9,407 bases of DNA from Candidatus Woykebacteria bacterium GWB1_45_5 (GCA_001816645.1 MHCO01000030.1:40436-49842), one strand, 5' to 3'. Counted from the first letter of the stretch, positions 1 to 6,608 are shown. Notes: generated from the sequence alone by a model not told the origin. Made by a program: numbers and translations.

Positions 1-2
1 TT

Positions 3-485
3 GAAAAGATTACCCGTCGAGAAATGCCAGCAAGAGCCCATGTTAAGGAATTATTCAACCTTTGCAGAAAAAAGCGCATTCCAACTGTATTGATTTCTGC
101 CGGGATAAGGGATGTCATCAATATTTGGTGTGAGCAATACGGGATAAAACCAACTAAAGTCTTGTCAACAAAACTGCTTTTCTCAGACACTGGTTTCATT
201 AAAGGCTGGTCTAGAAAATCACTAATACATGCGCTAAACAAAAGAGAAAAAGGACATGGCGAACTGACTAAAATAAAGCTAAAACGGCCGAATACTATTT
301 TAATTGGCGATAGTACAGATGATGCTTTGATGGTTGATGGTGAGGAAAACGTTATTCGGATCATGATCCATGATCCAAGAAAAGACGCGGCAGAAGAACC
401 TGATCGAAAGTTACTCCAAAAATTCGATCTCCTCATAAAAGACGGCACTCTCTTTCCGGTAGTAAAACTCATTAAGCAATTCTAG
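3..485 (+). CDS. HAD-superfamily nucleotidase, UMPH-1 (pyrimidine 5'-nucleotidase / NT5C3) family, C-terminal part
   Basis: The reading frame is open to the window's left edge and continues sensibly upstream of the first ATG (position 24), so this is a gene cut at its 5' end. The visible 161 residues match the second half of UMPH-1 type 5'-nucleotidases, which remove phosphate from nucleoside monophosphates in the cytosol. Visible landmarks in order are LISAGIRDV (HAD motif II with its serine), the FSDTGFIKGW stretch, LIHALNKREK (the family's 'IH-x-x-NK' motif with the motif III lysine) and ILIGDSTDDALMVDG (motif IV with paired aspartates). The nucleophile motif DxDxT lies outside the window. 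The C-terminal tail also fits the family. It converges with lepA, with 15 bases between the stop codons. Family assignment is firm; the exact substrate is not known. Confidence 0.82.
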   Translation, partial: EKITRREMPARAHVKELFNLCRKKRIPTVLISAGIRDVINIWCEQYGIKPTKVLSTKLLFSDTGFIKGWSRKSLIHALNKREKGHGELTKIKLKRPNTILIGDSTDDALMVDGEENVIRIMIHDPRKDAAEEPDRKLLQKFDLLIKDGTLFPVVKLIKQF

Positions 486-500
486 TAAAAATAGCTTGTT

Positions 501-2306
501 TCAAATCTTCAGCACACTCAAAAACGCCTCTTGGGGTATATCCACTTTGCCGATTCGTTTCATTCTCTTCTTACCTACTTTTTGTTTACTCAAAAGCTTA
601 TCCTTTCGAGTTCGGTCGCCGCCGTAAAGTTTGGCGGTGACGTCTTTGCGGTAAGCAGGGATTTTCTCAGCAGCCACAATTTTTCCACCAACTGCGGCTT
701 GTAAATAAACCTCAAATTGTTGGCGGGGAATTACTTCTTTCAATTTTTCTACCAACGCTTTGCCGGTACGAAAAGATTTTTCTTTGGGAACAATTTGCGA
801 TAGAGCGTCAACGCTTTGTTTGGCAACCAAAATTTCTAATTTCACTGCCTCAATTCTTCGAAACTCAGCCAGATCGTAATCAAAACTAGCAAACCCGGAC
901 GAAACTGTTTTTAACTGATCATAAAATTGGGAAACAATTTCCGCTAGTGGCAGCTTGCATGAGATCTTAATTTTGTCGCCAAAATATTCGCTGTTTTTAA
1001 CCACCGCGCGGTGCTCATAAAGCAACTGACTGATTGGGCCAAAGTATTTCTCCAAACTAACTATTCGTCCGGTTACCCACGGCTCTTGAATTTCTTTAAT
1101 TTCCGTAGGCGATGGTAAAACCTGAGGGTTCGAAACTTCAATCCGCTCACTGTCGGTCTTTATTACTCGGTAACGAACAGTTGGTGCCGACAAAATCAAA
1201 TTCAAACCAAATTCTCTTTCCAATCGTTCCTGAACAACTTCCATGTGAAGCAGACCTAAAAACCCAGCCCGAAAACCAAAACCCAAGGCCGGGGAATTCT
1301 CCGGTTCAAAAGTCAATGAGGCGTCATTAAGCTTTAATTTTTCTAAGGCTTCTTTAAGACGGGGGAAATCATCCCTTTCTACCGGAAAAATGCCGGCAAA
1401 AACCATTGGTTTAAATTCCTTGTATCCTGGTAGGGGTTGAACCCCAAATTTTTCTTGGTCTAGCTTAATAATTGTGTCGCCTACCTGCACCTCCTGGACT
1501 TCTTTTAATCCGCTCGCTACCCAACCGATTTCACCAGCCTGCAAAGATTCTTTCCCTAATAATTCTGGTGAAAAATAACCTACTGACCCTGTCTCTGCTT
1601 CTTGCTTTGTTCCTAAGAATTTTATTTTCATACCTTTCCGCACCTCTCCTTCAAATACCCGAACGTAAGCAATTACTCCCTTAAATGAATCGTACGAAGA
1701 ATCAAACACAAGAGCCTTTAAGGGCTTCTCCAAATCCCCCTTTGGCACTGGGATCTTCCTAACTAAATCGTTAAGTAATTCTTTAACCCCTTCGCCAGTT
1801 TTGGCGCTCACTTTGTAAATTTCACTTTCAGCAAAACCGAACGAGCCTGTTAGTTGATCCAATACATCTTTTATTTGGGCATTGGGCAAATCAATTTTGT
1901 TTATCACTGGAATTATTTTTAGGTTTTGTTCCTTAGCCAAAAGAAAGTTACTCAAAGTCTGGGCCTCAACTCCACGGGTCGCATCAACAAGTAACAGGGT
2001 CCCTTCGACACAAGATAAGGAGCGGGAAACTTCGTAGGAGAAATCAACATGCCCTGGGGTATCTATCAAATTTAGAATGTATAATTCAGACTTATGAATG
2101 TCTTTTCCACCAATTCTGAATTTCATAGTAACTGGGGCAAGTTTGATCGTAATCCCCCGCTCCCGTTCAAGTTCCATTTGGTCAAGGTATTGTTCTGTCA
2201 ATTTTTCTTTAGGAATTGTCCCAGTTACCTCTAGGAAACGGTCGGCTAAAGTCGACTTACCATGATCAATGTGGGCGATAATCGAGAAGTTGCGAATATT
2301 TTCCAT
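501..2306 (-). CDS. lepA: Elongation factor 4 (LepA), ribosome-associated translational GTPase
   Basis: A complete 601-residue protein, the usual LepA length (about 600). LepA is a translational GTPase related to EF-G that acts on the ribosome, with proposed roles in back-translocation and in initiation or subunit biogenesis. All GTPase motifs are visible: P-loop AHIDHGKS at residues 11-18, switch I RGITI at 50-54, DTPGH at 82-86, NKID at 136-139 and SAK at 167-169. The C-terminal domain specific to LepA is present, including YGGDRTRK at about 561-568 and the basic stretch after it. The start ATG gives the standard MENIRNFSIIAHIDHGKS beginning. No Shine-Dalgarno sequence precedes it. The 97 bases between it and the murJ stop hold a TATATT (complement of 2335-2340) but no matching -35, so its promoter is unresolved and read-through from murJ is possible. 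Confidence 0.97.
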   Translation of the reverse strand: MENIRNFSIIAHIDHGKSTLADRFLEVTGTIPKEKLTEQYLDQMELERERGITIKLAPVTMKFRIGGKDIHKSELYILNLIDTPGHVDFSYEVSRSLSCVEGTLLLVDATRGVEAQTLSNFLLAKEQNLKIIPVINKIDLPNAQIKDVLDQLTGSFGFAESEIYKVSAKTGEGVKELLNDLVRKIPVPKGDLEKPLKALVFDSSYDSFKGVIAYVRVFEGEVRKGMKIKFLGTKQEAETGSVGYFSPELLGKESLQAGEIGWVASGLKEVQEVQVGDTIIKLDQEKFGVQPLPGYKEFKPMVFAGIFPVERDDFPRLKEALEKLKLNDASLTFEPENSPALGFGFRAGFLGLLHMEVVQERLEREFGLNLILSAPTVRYRVIKTDSERIEVSNPQVLPSPTEIKEIQEPWVTGRIVSLEKYFGPISQLLYEHRAVVKNSEYFGDKIKISCKLPLAEIVSQFYDQLKTVSSGFASFDYDLAEFRRIEAVKLEILVAKQSVDALSQIVPKEKSFRTGKALVEKLKEVIPRQQFEVYLQAAVGGKIVAAEKIPAYRKDVTAKLYGGDRTRKDKLLSKQKVGKKRMKRIGKVDIPQEAFLSVLKI

Positions 2307-2403
2307 AGTCTATAAACCACATACCGCGGAGCGGAATATATTTTCCTAATCACATAGCGCACAGTAACTTATTATTTACACCAATGTCTCTGAGGGGCGG
2401 ATT

Positions 2404-4095
2404 TTAGAGATTTGGTGACCCTGGTTCAATTTTTTCTTCGACAACCAAAAATTTCTGGAGACGACGTATATCGGGCAGAAGGCGGGCGAAGATTTTTAGC
2501 TCTTCACTTTTTAGCCACCAAGTAAGCCAGCCGTAGATTGTTAAACCAAAGATAAATAAGACTCCCGTCAAAACCAGCAAGTTAAACGCCCGAGTGGTAT
2601 CGATTAAATAATCGATTACGTAATTCCCGCCAATTCTCAGGTGGAGTGGTAAATAAAGTAAAGCCCCCATTAAAGCGGCTGATACAAATATCTTACCCAT
2701 CGGCAAAAAAAGCTTTAACTTATCGAACCCGCCAATTTTTTTGTCCAACAAGTACAGAAGGACAACGAAGTTAAAGATGCTGGTAAATGAGGCCGCCAAC
2801 CCCAAGAAAGCGGTGGGAACAGCTGCATTTTTAGCTAGGCTCAAAGCAAGAAGCGAGCTAACGGCAGCATGAAAAACTAAGGAAACAAGAGCAACCTTTA
2901 GCGGCGTGGCAGCATCGTGGAGGGCGTAAAAAGCACGAATAAGCAGAAAGAAGCTACTTGAAGCAAAGATTCCAATTGCAAAGTAAGAAGTTGTAACTGC
3001 AGTTGCCACAGTGGAAGACCAGTCGAAAAAACCACTTCCAAGAAGGATACGCACAACCGGTATTCTCAGAACAATAAATAGTACGCTTATAGGAACCGTC
3101 AGATAAAGAATCTGGTGCAGACTGGAGAGGAACGTACTCTTAAAGTCAGTTGTTTTACCGGCTGACATCTCAGCGGAAAGTGTAGGAAAAGCTGCAGTTG
3201 CAAGGGTTATGCCAAAAATACCTATTGGAAAGTTTTGGATATCAGCCGCTAGTCTCAGTGCGGCTGTGGAACCTTTTATTAACAAGGAAGATAAAAATAT
3301 ACTAATCCACCATTCTGCTTGGGCAAAACCAATTCCAATTGCACGCGGTAAGGAAAGTATAATTATTTTTCTAACGCCTGGGTCTCTAAATCTAAACTCA
3401 AATTTATATTTAAACCTAAACCGCTTGATTAATATAAGTTGGATAAGAACATGGAGGATCGCTCCAAGCACTACACCAAAAGCAACTCCCGTTAAACCAA
3501 AATAAGGTCTGAACCACAAAATACCAATAATAATCCCGATGTTATAAAGAACGGGGGCTATAGCAGGTATAATAAAGCGATGGAAACTTTGCAGCACCGA
3601 AGTAAAAAAACTTCCAATAATTAAGAACAATTCGGCTAACAAAATCACCCGAGTTAGATTGGTGGTTAATGCTAGCTTATCAGGATTATCCTTAAAGCCC
3701 GGAACGACAAACATCTCATTTATTGGTCTGGCGTAGATAAGAAGAATTAAGGTCACGATAACAAAAAATAGCAGGGAGATATTCAAAACAGACGAGGCTA
3801 TTTTCCAGCCTTCTTTTTCATGTTTAGAATTTATGTAGGAAGTGAATACCGGAATAAAAGCTACCGATAAAGCCCCAACGATAAGTAAATTAGCGATAAA
3901 GTCGGGCAAAACAAATGCTGCTGTATATGCATCAAGAGTTTCAAGAGGGAAAAAGTGAGTTAAGAATCTATTTCTTATTAAACCCAAGATACGCGATGCT
4001 AAAACCAAAACCATCATTATCGTTGCTGCTGAGATAATTGTGGTTTGCCGCCTAAACAGGACCGCTGTGCTATTTTTGAAAAATTGTCTTACCAT
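2404..4095 (-). CDS. murJ: MurJ/MviN lipid II flippase
   Basis: A 563-residue, very hydrophobic protein with about 14 predicted membrane segments, belonging to the MviN/MurJ branch of the MOP transporter superfamily. MurJ flips undecaprenyl-linked peptidoglycan precursor (lipid II) across the cytoplasmic membrane. Family signatures include the N-terminal ASRILGLIRNR (residues 33-43), DAYTAAFVLPDFIANLL (55-71), GALSVAFIPVF (74-84) and FPIGIFGITLATAAFPTLS (289-307). The arginines of the first helix (R35, R41) are kept, but the E. coli pair R52/R53 and R270 have no counterpart (A/N around 68-69 and D285). The start ATG at 4095 sits 11 bases after a TATTAT -10 element, so the leader would be only about 5 bases. 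It lies upstream of lepA in the same direction with a 97-base gap, and divergent from rpsT. Confidence 0.93.
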   Translation of the reverse strand: MVRQFFKNSTAVLFRRQTTIISAATIMMVLVLASRILGLIRNRFLTHFFPLETLDAYTAAFVLPDFIANLLIVGALSVAFIPVFTSYINSKHEKEGWKIASSVLNISLLFFVIVTLILLIYARPINEMFVVPGFKDNPDKLALTTNLTRVILLAELFLIIGSFFTSVLQSFHRFIIPAIAPVLYNIGIIIGILWFRPYFGLTGVAFGVVLGAILHVLIQLILIKRFRFKYKFEFRFRDPGVRKIIILSLPRAIGIGFAQAEWWISIFLSSLLIKGSTAALRLAADIQNFPIGIFGITLATAAFPTLSAEMSAGKTTDFKSTFLSSLHQILYLTVPISVLFIVLRIPVVRILLGSGFFDWSSTVATAVTTSYFAIGIFASSSFFLLIRAFYALHDAATPLKVALVSLVFHAAVSSLLALSLAKNAAVPTAFLGLAASFTSIFNFVVLLYLLDKKIGGFDKLKLFLPMGKIFVSAALMGALLYLPLHLRIGGNYVIDYLIDTTRAFNLLVLTGVLFIFGLTIYGWLTWWLKSEELKIFARLLPDIRRLQKFLVVEEKIEPGSPNL

Positions 4096-4106
4096 CGCTT
4101 CTCTAA

Positions 4107-4135
4107 ATAATAGCAGGAACTTGAATTTGTGCCAA
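4107..4135 (-). promoter_or_regulatory. Predicted murJ promoter (sigma70-like, extended -10)
   Basis: Read on the - strand: -35 TTGGCA (4135-4130, 5 of 6 matches to TTGACA), a 17-base spacer, then -10 TATTAT (4112-4107, 5 of 6 matches to TATAAT) preceded by TGC, an extended -10. Transcription would begin near 4100, leaving about 5 untranslated bases before the murJ ATG at 4095. It overlaps the rpsT promoter over 4121-4135. The call rests on consensus matching only. Confidence 0.68.
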
Positions 4136-4149
4136 TAGTTTGTTATTAT
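4121..4149 (+). promoter_or_regulatory. Predicted rpsT promoter (sigma70-like, extended -10, leaderless)
   Basis: -35 TTGAAT (4121-4126, 4 of 6), a 17-base spacer, and -10 TATTAT (4144-4149, 5 of 6) preceded by TGT, an extended -10. Counting 6-8 bases from the -10 puts the start point at 4155-4157, on the rpsT ATG (4156). That would give a leaderless message, and there is indeed no Shine-Dalgarno between the -10 and the ATG (only a CCCCCT run). It shares 15 bases with the divergent murJ promoter. Confidence 0.68.
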
Positions 4150-4155
4150 CCCCCT

Positions 4156-4449
4156 ATGCCAGTTATTCGTTCAGCAAAAAAGAAATTACGAGCCGACCAT
4201 CGCAAGCAAAAAATTAACCAAAGAGTGGAAGCAGCCGTAAAGCTTGCTATTAAAACATTCAAAAAAGCTCCGTCCCCAGGGGCCTTAAATAAAGCCTATT
4301 CAGCGCTTGATGTAGCGGCGAAAAAAGATGTGATACCCAAGGGACGAGTGGCTCGGAAAAAGAGCCGGTTAGCTAATCTTATTTCAAAAAGTAACATCAA
4401 AGCTACCAAGACTAAAAGTCCTTCTAAAACTAAGAAGGTTAAGTCGTGA
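4156..4449 (+). CDS. rpsT: Small ribosomal subunit protein S20 (bS20)
   Basis: 97 residues, strongly basic, beginning MPVIRSAKKKLRADHRKQK, the usual S20 opening (compare MANIKSAKKR in E. coli). S20 binds 16S rRNA early in 30S assembly and forms a three-helix bundle; the K/R-rich helices and the KGRVARKKSRLANLI segment near residues 63-77 fit this. The ATG at 4156 is chosen over an in-frame GTG at 4129 for two reasons. The GTG would add nine residues absent from S20 proteins, and it lies inside the promoter spacer upstream of the -10. The protein ends in a lysine/serine/threonine-rich tail of about 18 residues, so it is somewhat longer than E. coli S20 (87 residues). No terminator is visible downstream; a separate promoter for pilN follows. 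Confidence 0.9.
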   Translation: MPVIRSAKKKLRADHRKQKINQRVEAAVKLAIKTFKKAPSPGALNKAYSALDVAAKKDVIPKGRVARKKSRLANLISKSNIKATKTKSPSKTKKVKS

Positions 4450-4484
4450 GAAACAAAAATACTCTAGCCAAGCGGTATCAAACT

Positions 4485-4508
4485 TGCTATACTAAATCTA
4501 AAGGTAGG
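4485..4508 (+). promoter_or_regulatory. Predicted pilN operon promoter (extended -10) with short leader and Shine-Dalgarno
   Basis: TGCTATACT at 4485-4493 is an extended -10 (TATACT, 5 of 6). The -35 region is poor: TAGCCA at 4465-4470 with a 17-base spacer, 4 of 6. Transcription would start near 4500, giving a leader of about 13 bases that carries AAGGTAGG (4501-4508), a usable Shine-Dalgarno just before the ATG at 4513. This suggests the pilus genes can be expressed apart from rpsT, although read-through from rpsT is not excluded. Confidence 0.5.
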
Positions 4509-4512
4509 TAAA

Positions 4513-5109
4513 ATGGTGCGCTCTGCCCAACCGGCAACTCCCGAGATAAATATCAACCTCATGCCAGCACCAAGACCTTCTGGTACAGCTGGAGCAGCGG
4601 TCCAGTGGGTTTTGACGGTTGGTCGCTATTTAATTATCTTCACCGAAATCGTTGCTCTTGCTATCTTTGTCTTAGGGATTAAACTATCCGCTGATAAAAA
4701 TGACTTAAAAGAGCAGGTTGAAAACTTGAAAGTTGCGGTTTCAAGCGATAGTAACGTCGCATTTGAAAAGGAGTTTCGAGAAATCCAACAAAAAATCAAT
4801 GAAATAAAAAAGCAAAGAGCCAACCATTTCCCAAGCAGTGTTGTTGTGACCGAACTCTTAAAAATGTTGCCGCAAGGTTTAAGCCTCAATTCGTTGGAAA
4901 TTAAAGAAGATGAGGTCGTTTTTTCGGGATCCTTTACCTCGCCAAGCGAACTCCAAACTTTGGTTTCTGTTTTTTCTGAATCGGAAAAAATTACTGGCCT
5001 GGACATTAGCGATTTAAATTCACCATCAGAAAAAAACCCACTTTATACATTTAAGGCGACGGCGAATATTATCCAGTCAAAGTTTAAGTCAAAGGAGGCT
5101 AGTAAGTAG
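4513..5109 (+). CDS. pilN: Type IV pilus inner-membrane assembly protein PilN
   Basis: 198 residues with the PilN architecture. A short cytoplasmic N-terminus carries EININLMP (residues 11-18), the conserved 'INLLP'-type motif that docks into PilM in studied systems. One membrane helix follows (about 37-57), then a coiled-coil stretch rich in E/K (about 60-105), then a C-terminal alpha/beta region (about 108-190) compatible with the ferredoxin-like fold used to pair with PilO. PilN and PilO form the membrane platform linking the cytoplasmic motor and PilM to the pilus. The ATG follows a short AAGGTAGG ribosome-binding region. It is the first gene of a three-gene run; the pilO start codon overlaps its stop by one base (TAGTG). 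The partner PilM gene is not in the window, yet the docking motif implies one elsewhere. Confidence 0.82.
   Translation: MVRSAQPATPEININLMPAPRPSGTAGAAVQWVLTVGRYLIIFTEIVALAIFVLGIKLSADKNDLKEQVENLKVAVSSDSNVAFEKEFREIQQKINEIKKQRANHFPSSVVVTELLKMLPQGLSLNSLEIKEDEVVFSGSFTSPSELQTLVSVFSESEKITGLDISDLNSPSEKNPLYTFKATANIIQSKFKSKEASK
5091..5098 (+). promoter_or_regulatory. Strong Shine-Dalgarno for pilO
   Basis: AAAGGAGG lies within the last codons of pilN, 10 bases before the GTG start at 5109. It supports GTG as the pilO start rather than a downstream ATG, and suggests efficient initiation or coupling with pilN translation. Confidence 0.75.
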
Positions 5110-5762
5110 TGCCATTCTACAAACAGGTTCTTGAGCAATACAATAAAATAAACGTGATTGAAAAGAGTAGGGACTATTTCACTGTTCTGGCAACTTTAGT
5201 CCTACTAATTATTCTTCTTTTACTCATATTCCCAGCTATCAAACACATCACTCGCCTCAATAAGGAGATCACTGACGGACGCTTAGTAAAGGCCGCGCTT
5301 GAGGAAAAGGTTGTCGCTCTTGGCGAGGCTGGTGACAACCTATCAGCAATTAAAGACGACCGGCCTCTGCTGGAACTTGCTTTACCAACCGGTGCTGAAC
5401 TAGGAACTTACCTAAAAAAAGTTGAGGAATTAGCGGTCAGCAAACACAATCTAAAGATTGCTGCTATCCAGTTTTCTAATATTCCCCTCAGCAAACCAAA
5501 GAAAGAAGACTTCTTAAAGGTAACGAACCTCTCGTTTACTTTAACCCTGGAAGGCGCTTTCCTTGACTTTCAAAAATTTTTGGGAGATTTGGAAAACTAT
5601 ATCAGAACAAGCGATGTCTCGGCTGCCACTCTTACTAAAGATCAGGTTGGTAGTTTAAAGGAAACTTTAGGCGTCACTAGCTACTATCTCGGAGTTGAAT
5701 TTGTCCCCGCTAACAAAACGCTTAGCAAACCAGCAGAATCTGAAGTCGGAGGTGCGCCATGA
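5109..5762 (+). CDS. pilO: Type IV pilus inner-membrane assembly protein PilO
   Basis: 217 residues: a short cytoplasmic N-terminus, one strong membrane helix (about 24-44), a coiled-coil region (about 45-75), then a folded domain. That domain begins with LALPTGAELGTYLKKVEEL (about 90-108), the PilO pattern of 'P...' followed by a helix, and goes on to the beta-rich ferredoxin-like part (about 115-195). The last 20 residues (AENKT-like, S/P/G-rich) look disordered. PilO pairs with PilN to build the inner-membrane alignment complex of type IV pili. It starts with GTG one base inside the pilN stop and overlaps the next small gene by four bases (ATGA), so the three are surely one operon. The assignment rests on architecture and position next to PilN; PilO sequences diverge strongly. 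Confidence 0.77.
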   Translation: MPFYKQVLEQYNKINVIEKSRDYFTVLATLVLLIILLLLIFPAIKHITRLNKEITDGRLVKAALEEKVVALGEAGDNLSAIKDDRPLLELALPTGAELGTYLKKVEELAVSKHNLKIAAIQFSNIPLSKPKKEDFLKVTNLSFTLTLEGAFLDFQKFLGDLENYIRTSDVSAATLTKDQVGSLKETLGVTSYYLGVEFVPANKTLSKPAESEVGGAP

Positions 5763-5944
5763 GTAAAAACCCAGTTGCTTTTATATTGCTTCTTACTCTG
5801 ATCACCATTGTTGCTTGGATTGTTCTCCAAGTGTTTCAAATCCAAACTAAACCAATCTCAACTCCCGACCAAAAACTAATGCAGGAACTAAATCCAGAAC
5901 TAGATAAAAGTGTGCTCGAAGAACTAAAAAAATCCTTAAAGTAA
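5759..5944 (+). CDS. Small single-pass membrane protein, last gene of the pilN-pilO operon, function unknown
   Basis: 61 residues. A hydrophobic segment at about 6-26 follows a short positively charged N-terminus (MSKN), so an N-in, C-out orientation is likely. The outer part (about 27-61) has PISTPDQKL, then a short charged helix rich in E, L and K. The gene is credible despite its size. It starts within the pilO stop (ATGA overlap) and has a good Shine-Dalgarno, GGAGGT at 5748-5753, five bases before the ATG. PilP often follows PilO in better-known pilus operons, but this protein is far too short and lacks a lipoprotein cysteine, so it should not be called PilP. A structural or accessory role beside PilN/PilO is inferred from position only. 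Its stop is 10 bases from the convergent holA-like gene. Confidence 0.7.
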   Translation: MSKNPVAFILLLTLITIVAWIVLQVFQIQTKPISTPDQKLMQELNPELDKSVLEELKKSLK

Positions 5945-5954
5945 CAAAAACCCA

Positions 5955-6608
5955 TCACAAAGCGGCCGTCCTATTGATAAATTGGCTGAGAATAAGGTCG
6001 GCAGCTCGACCCTCTTTTAGAGCCACATCTGCTCGAAGAAGCTCCAAAATCGCCTTTTTTAGGGCTACCCTAGTCCAATTTTTTGCTTGTTCCTTGATTC
6101 TTTGTTGCACGAAAGAAGAGAGTGGGGTCTCCCTTAAATCGTCTTTGGCGCAAAAAGCAAGCAGTAAACCGCGCAGAACTGCTCCAATAATCTTTTCGAT
6201 CGGCTCTTTAGCGCTAATTAGCTCCAAAGCTAGGCTTTGGGATTCTTTTTCATTCTTAAAAAGGATGGCATCTGCTAATCTAAAGGTAGTCGCTTTTCTC
6301 CTCTGATCAAAAAGAAAGCTTTTTACCAGTGTCTTTCCTGTCTCAACCTTACCCCCAGACCATAAGATTATATCGGTCTCTTCTGGCAATTTTTTTGGCA
6401 AAATATTCCAATCGCCACTGAAATGTTCAATTAAAAAGCTGCTTTTTCCACCGAAGAGATAGTGACTTGCTATTTTTAGTTTTTCTTCAAGTATTTCTTT
6501 ACTCAGACCTTTTCCGGAAATAATTTGAATGTCTTGGTAACTACCTTTTAATCGAATTAAAAATCTTCGCGAGTCAACTTGGTTGGTGCCATGGATTAGG
6601 TAGATCAT
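5955..6608 (-). CDS. holA: DNA polymerase III delta subunit-like protein (short HolA)
   Basis: 217 residues. The N-terminus MIYLIHGTNQVDSRRFL resembles the start of HolA proteins (beta strand, 'HG' then a helix with SRR). The C-terminal part (about 130-217) is the helical region with a final ADVALKEGRAADLILSQFI, the 'D..lK.g....l.le.li' ending typical of delta. Delta opens the sliding clamp as part of the clamp loader during replication. The protein is much shorter than E. coli HolA (343 residues), with the loss apparently in the middle (between the first AAA+-like domain and the C-terminal helices). Its ATG overlaps the LCP gene stop by four bases, and GGAG lies a few bases upstream, so it is translated with that gene. 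The family call is moderately sure; a divergent clamp-loader paralogue is the alternative. Confidence 0.66.
   Translation of the reverse strand: MIYLIHGTNQVDSRRFLIRLKGSYQDIQIISGKGLSKEILEEKLKIASHYLFGGKSSFLIEHFSGDWNILPKKLPEETDIILWSGGKVETGKTLVKSFLFDQRRKATTFRLADAILFKNEKESQSLALELISAKEPIEKIIGAVLRGLLLAFCAKDDLRETPLSSFVQQRIKEQAKNWTRVALKKAILELLRADVALKEGRAADLILSQFINRTAAL

Noticed and set aside
24..26. ATG as the start of the left-edge nucleotidase
   Set aside because: The frame is open to base 3, and the protein from this ATG would lack the whole N-terminal half including the HAD nucleophile motif, so truncation by the window is the better reading.
1112..1684. Open frames of about 70 residues on the + strand within lepA
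   Set aside because: Antisense to a full-length conserved gene, no family resemblance; coding-strand shadows.
2307..2403. lepA promoter or structured RNA in the 97-base murJ-lepA gap
   Set aside because: A TATATT is present but without a fitting -35 or TG extension. The only hairpin (CCGC-TCC-GCGG) has a 4-base stem and no U run, so neither promoter nor terminator is supported.
3209..3505. 98-residue open frame on the + strand within murJ
   Set aside because: Antisense shadow of a well-supported membrane protein gene; low-complexity LNLNSNLYLNLN product and no ribosome-binding site of note.
4129..4155. In-frame GTG start giving rpsT nine more N-terminal residues
   Set aside because: The extra residues are not S20-like, and the GTG lies inside the promoter spacer, upstream of the predicted transcription start. 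MPVIRSAKKK from 4156 is the standard S20 beginning.
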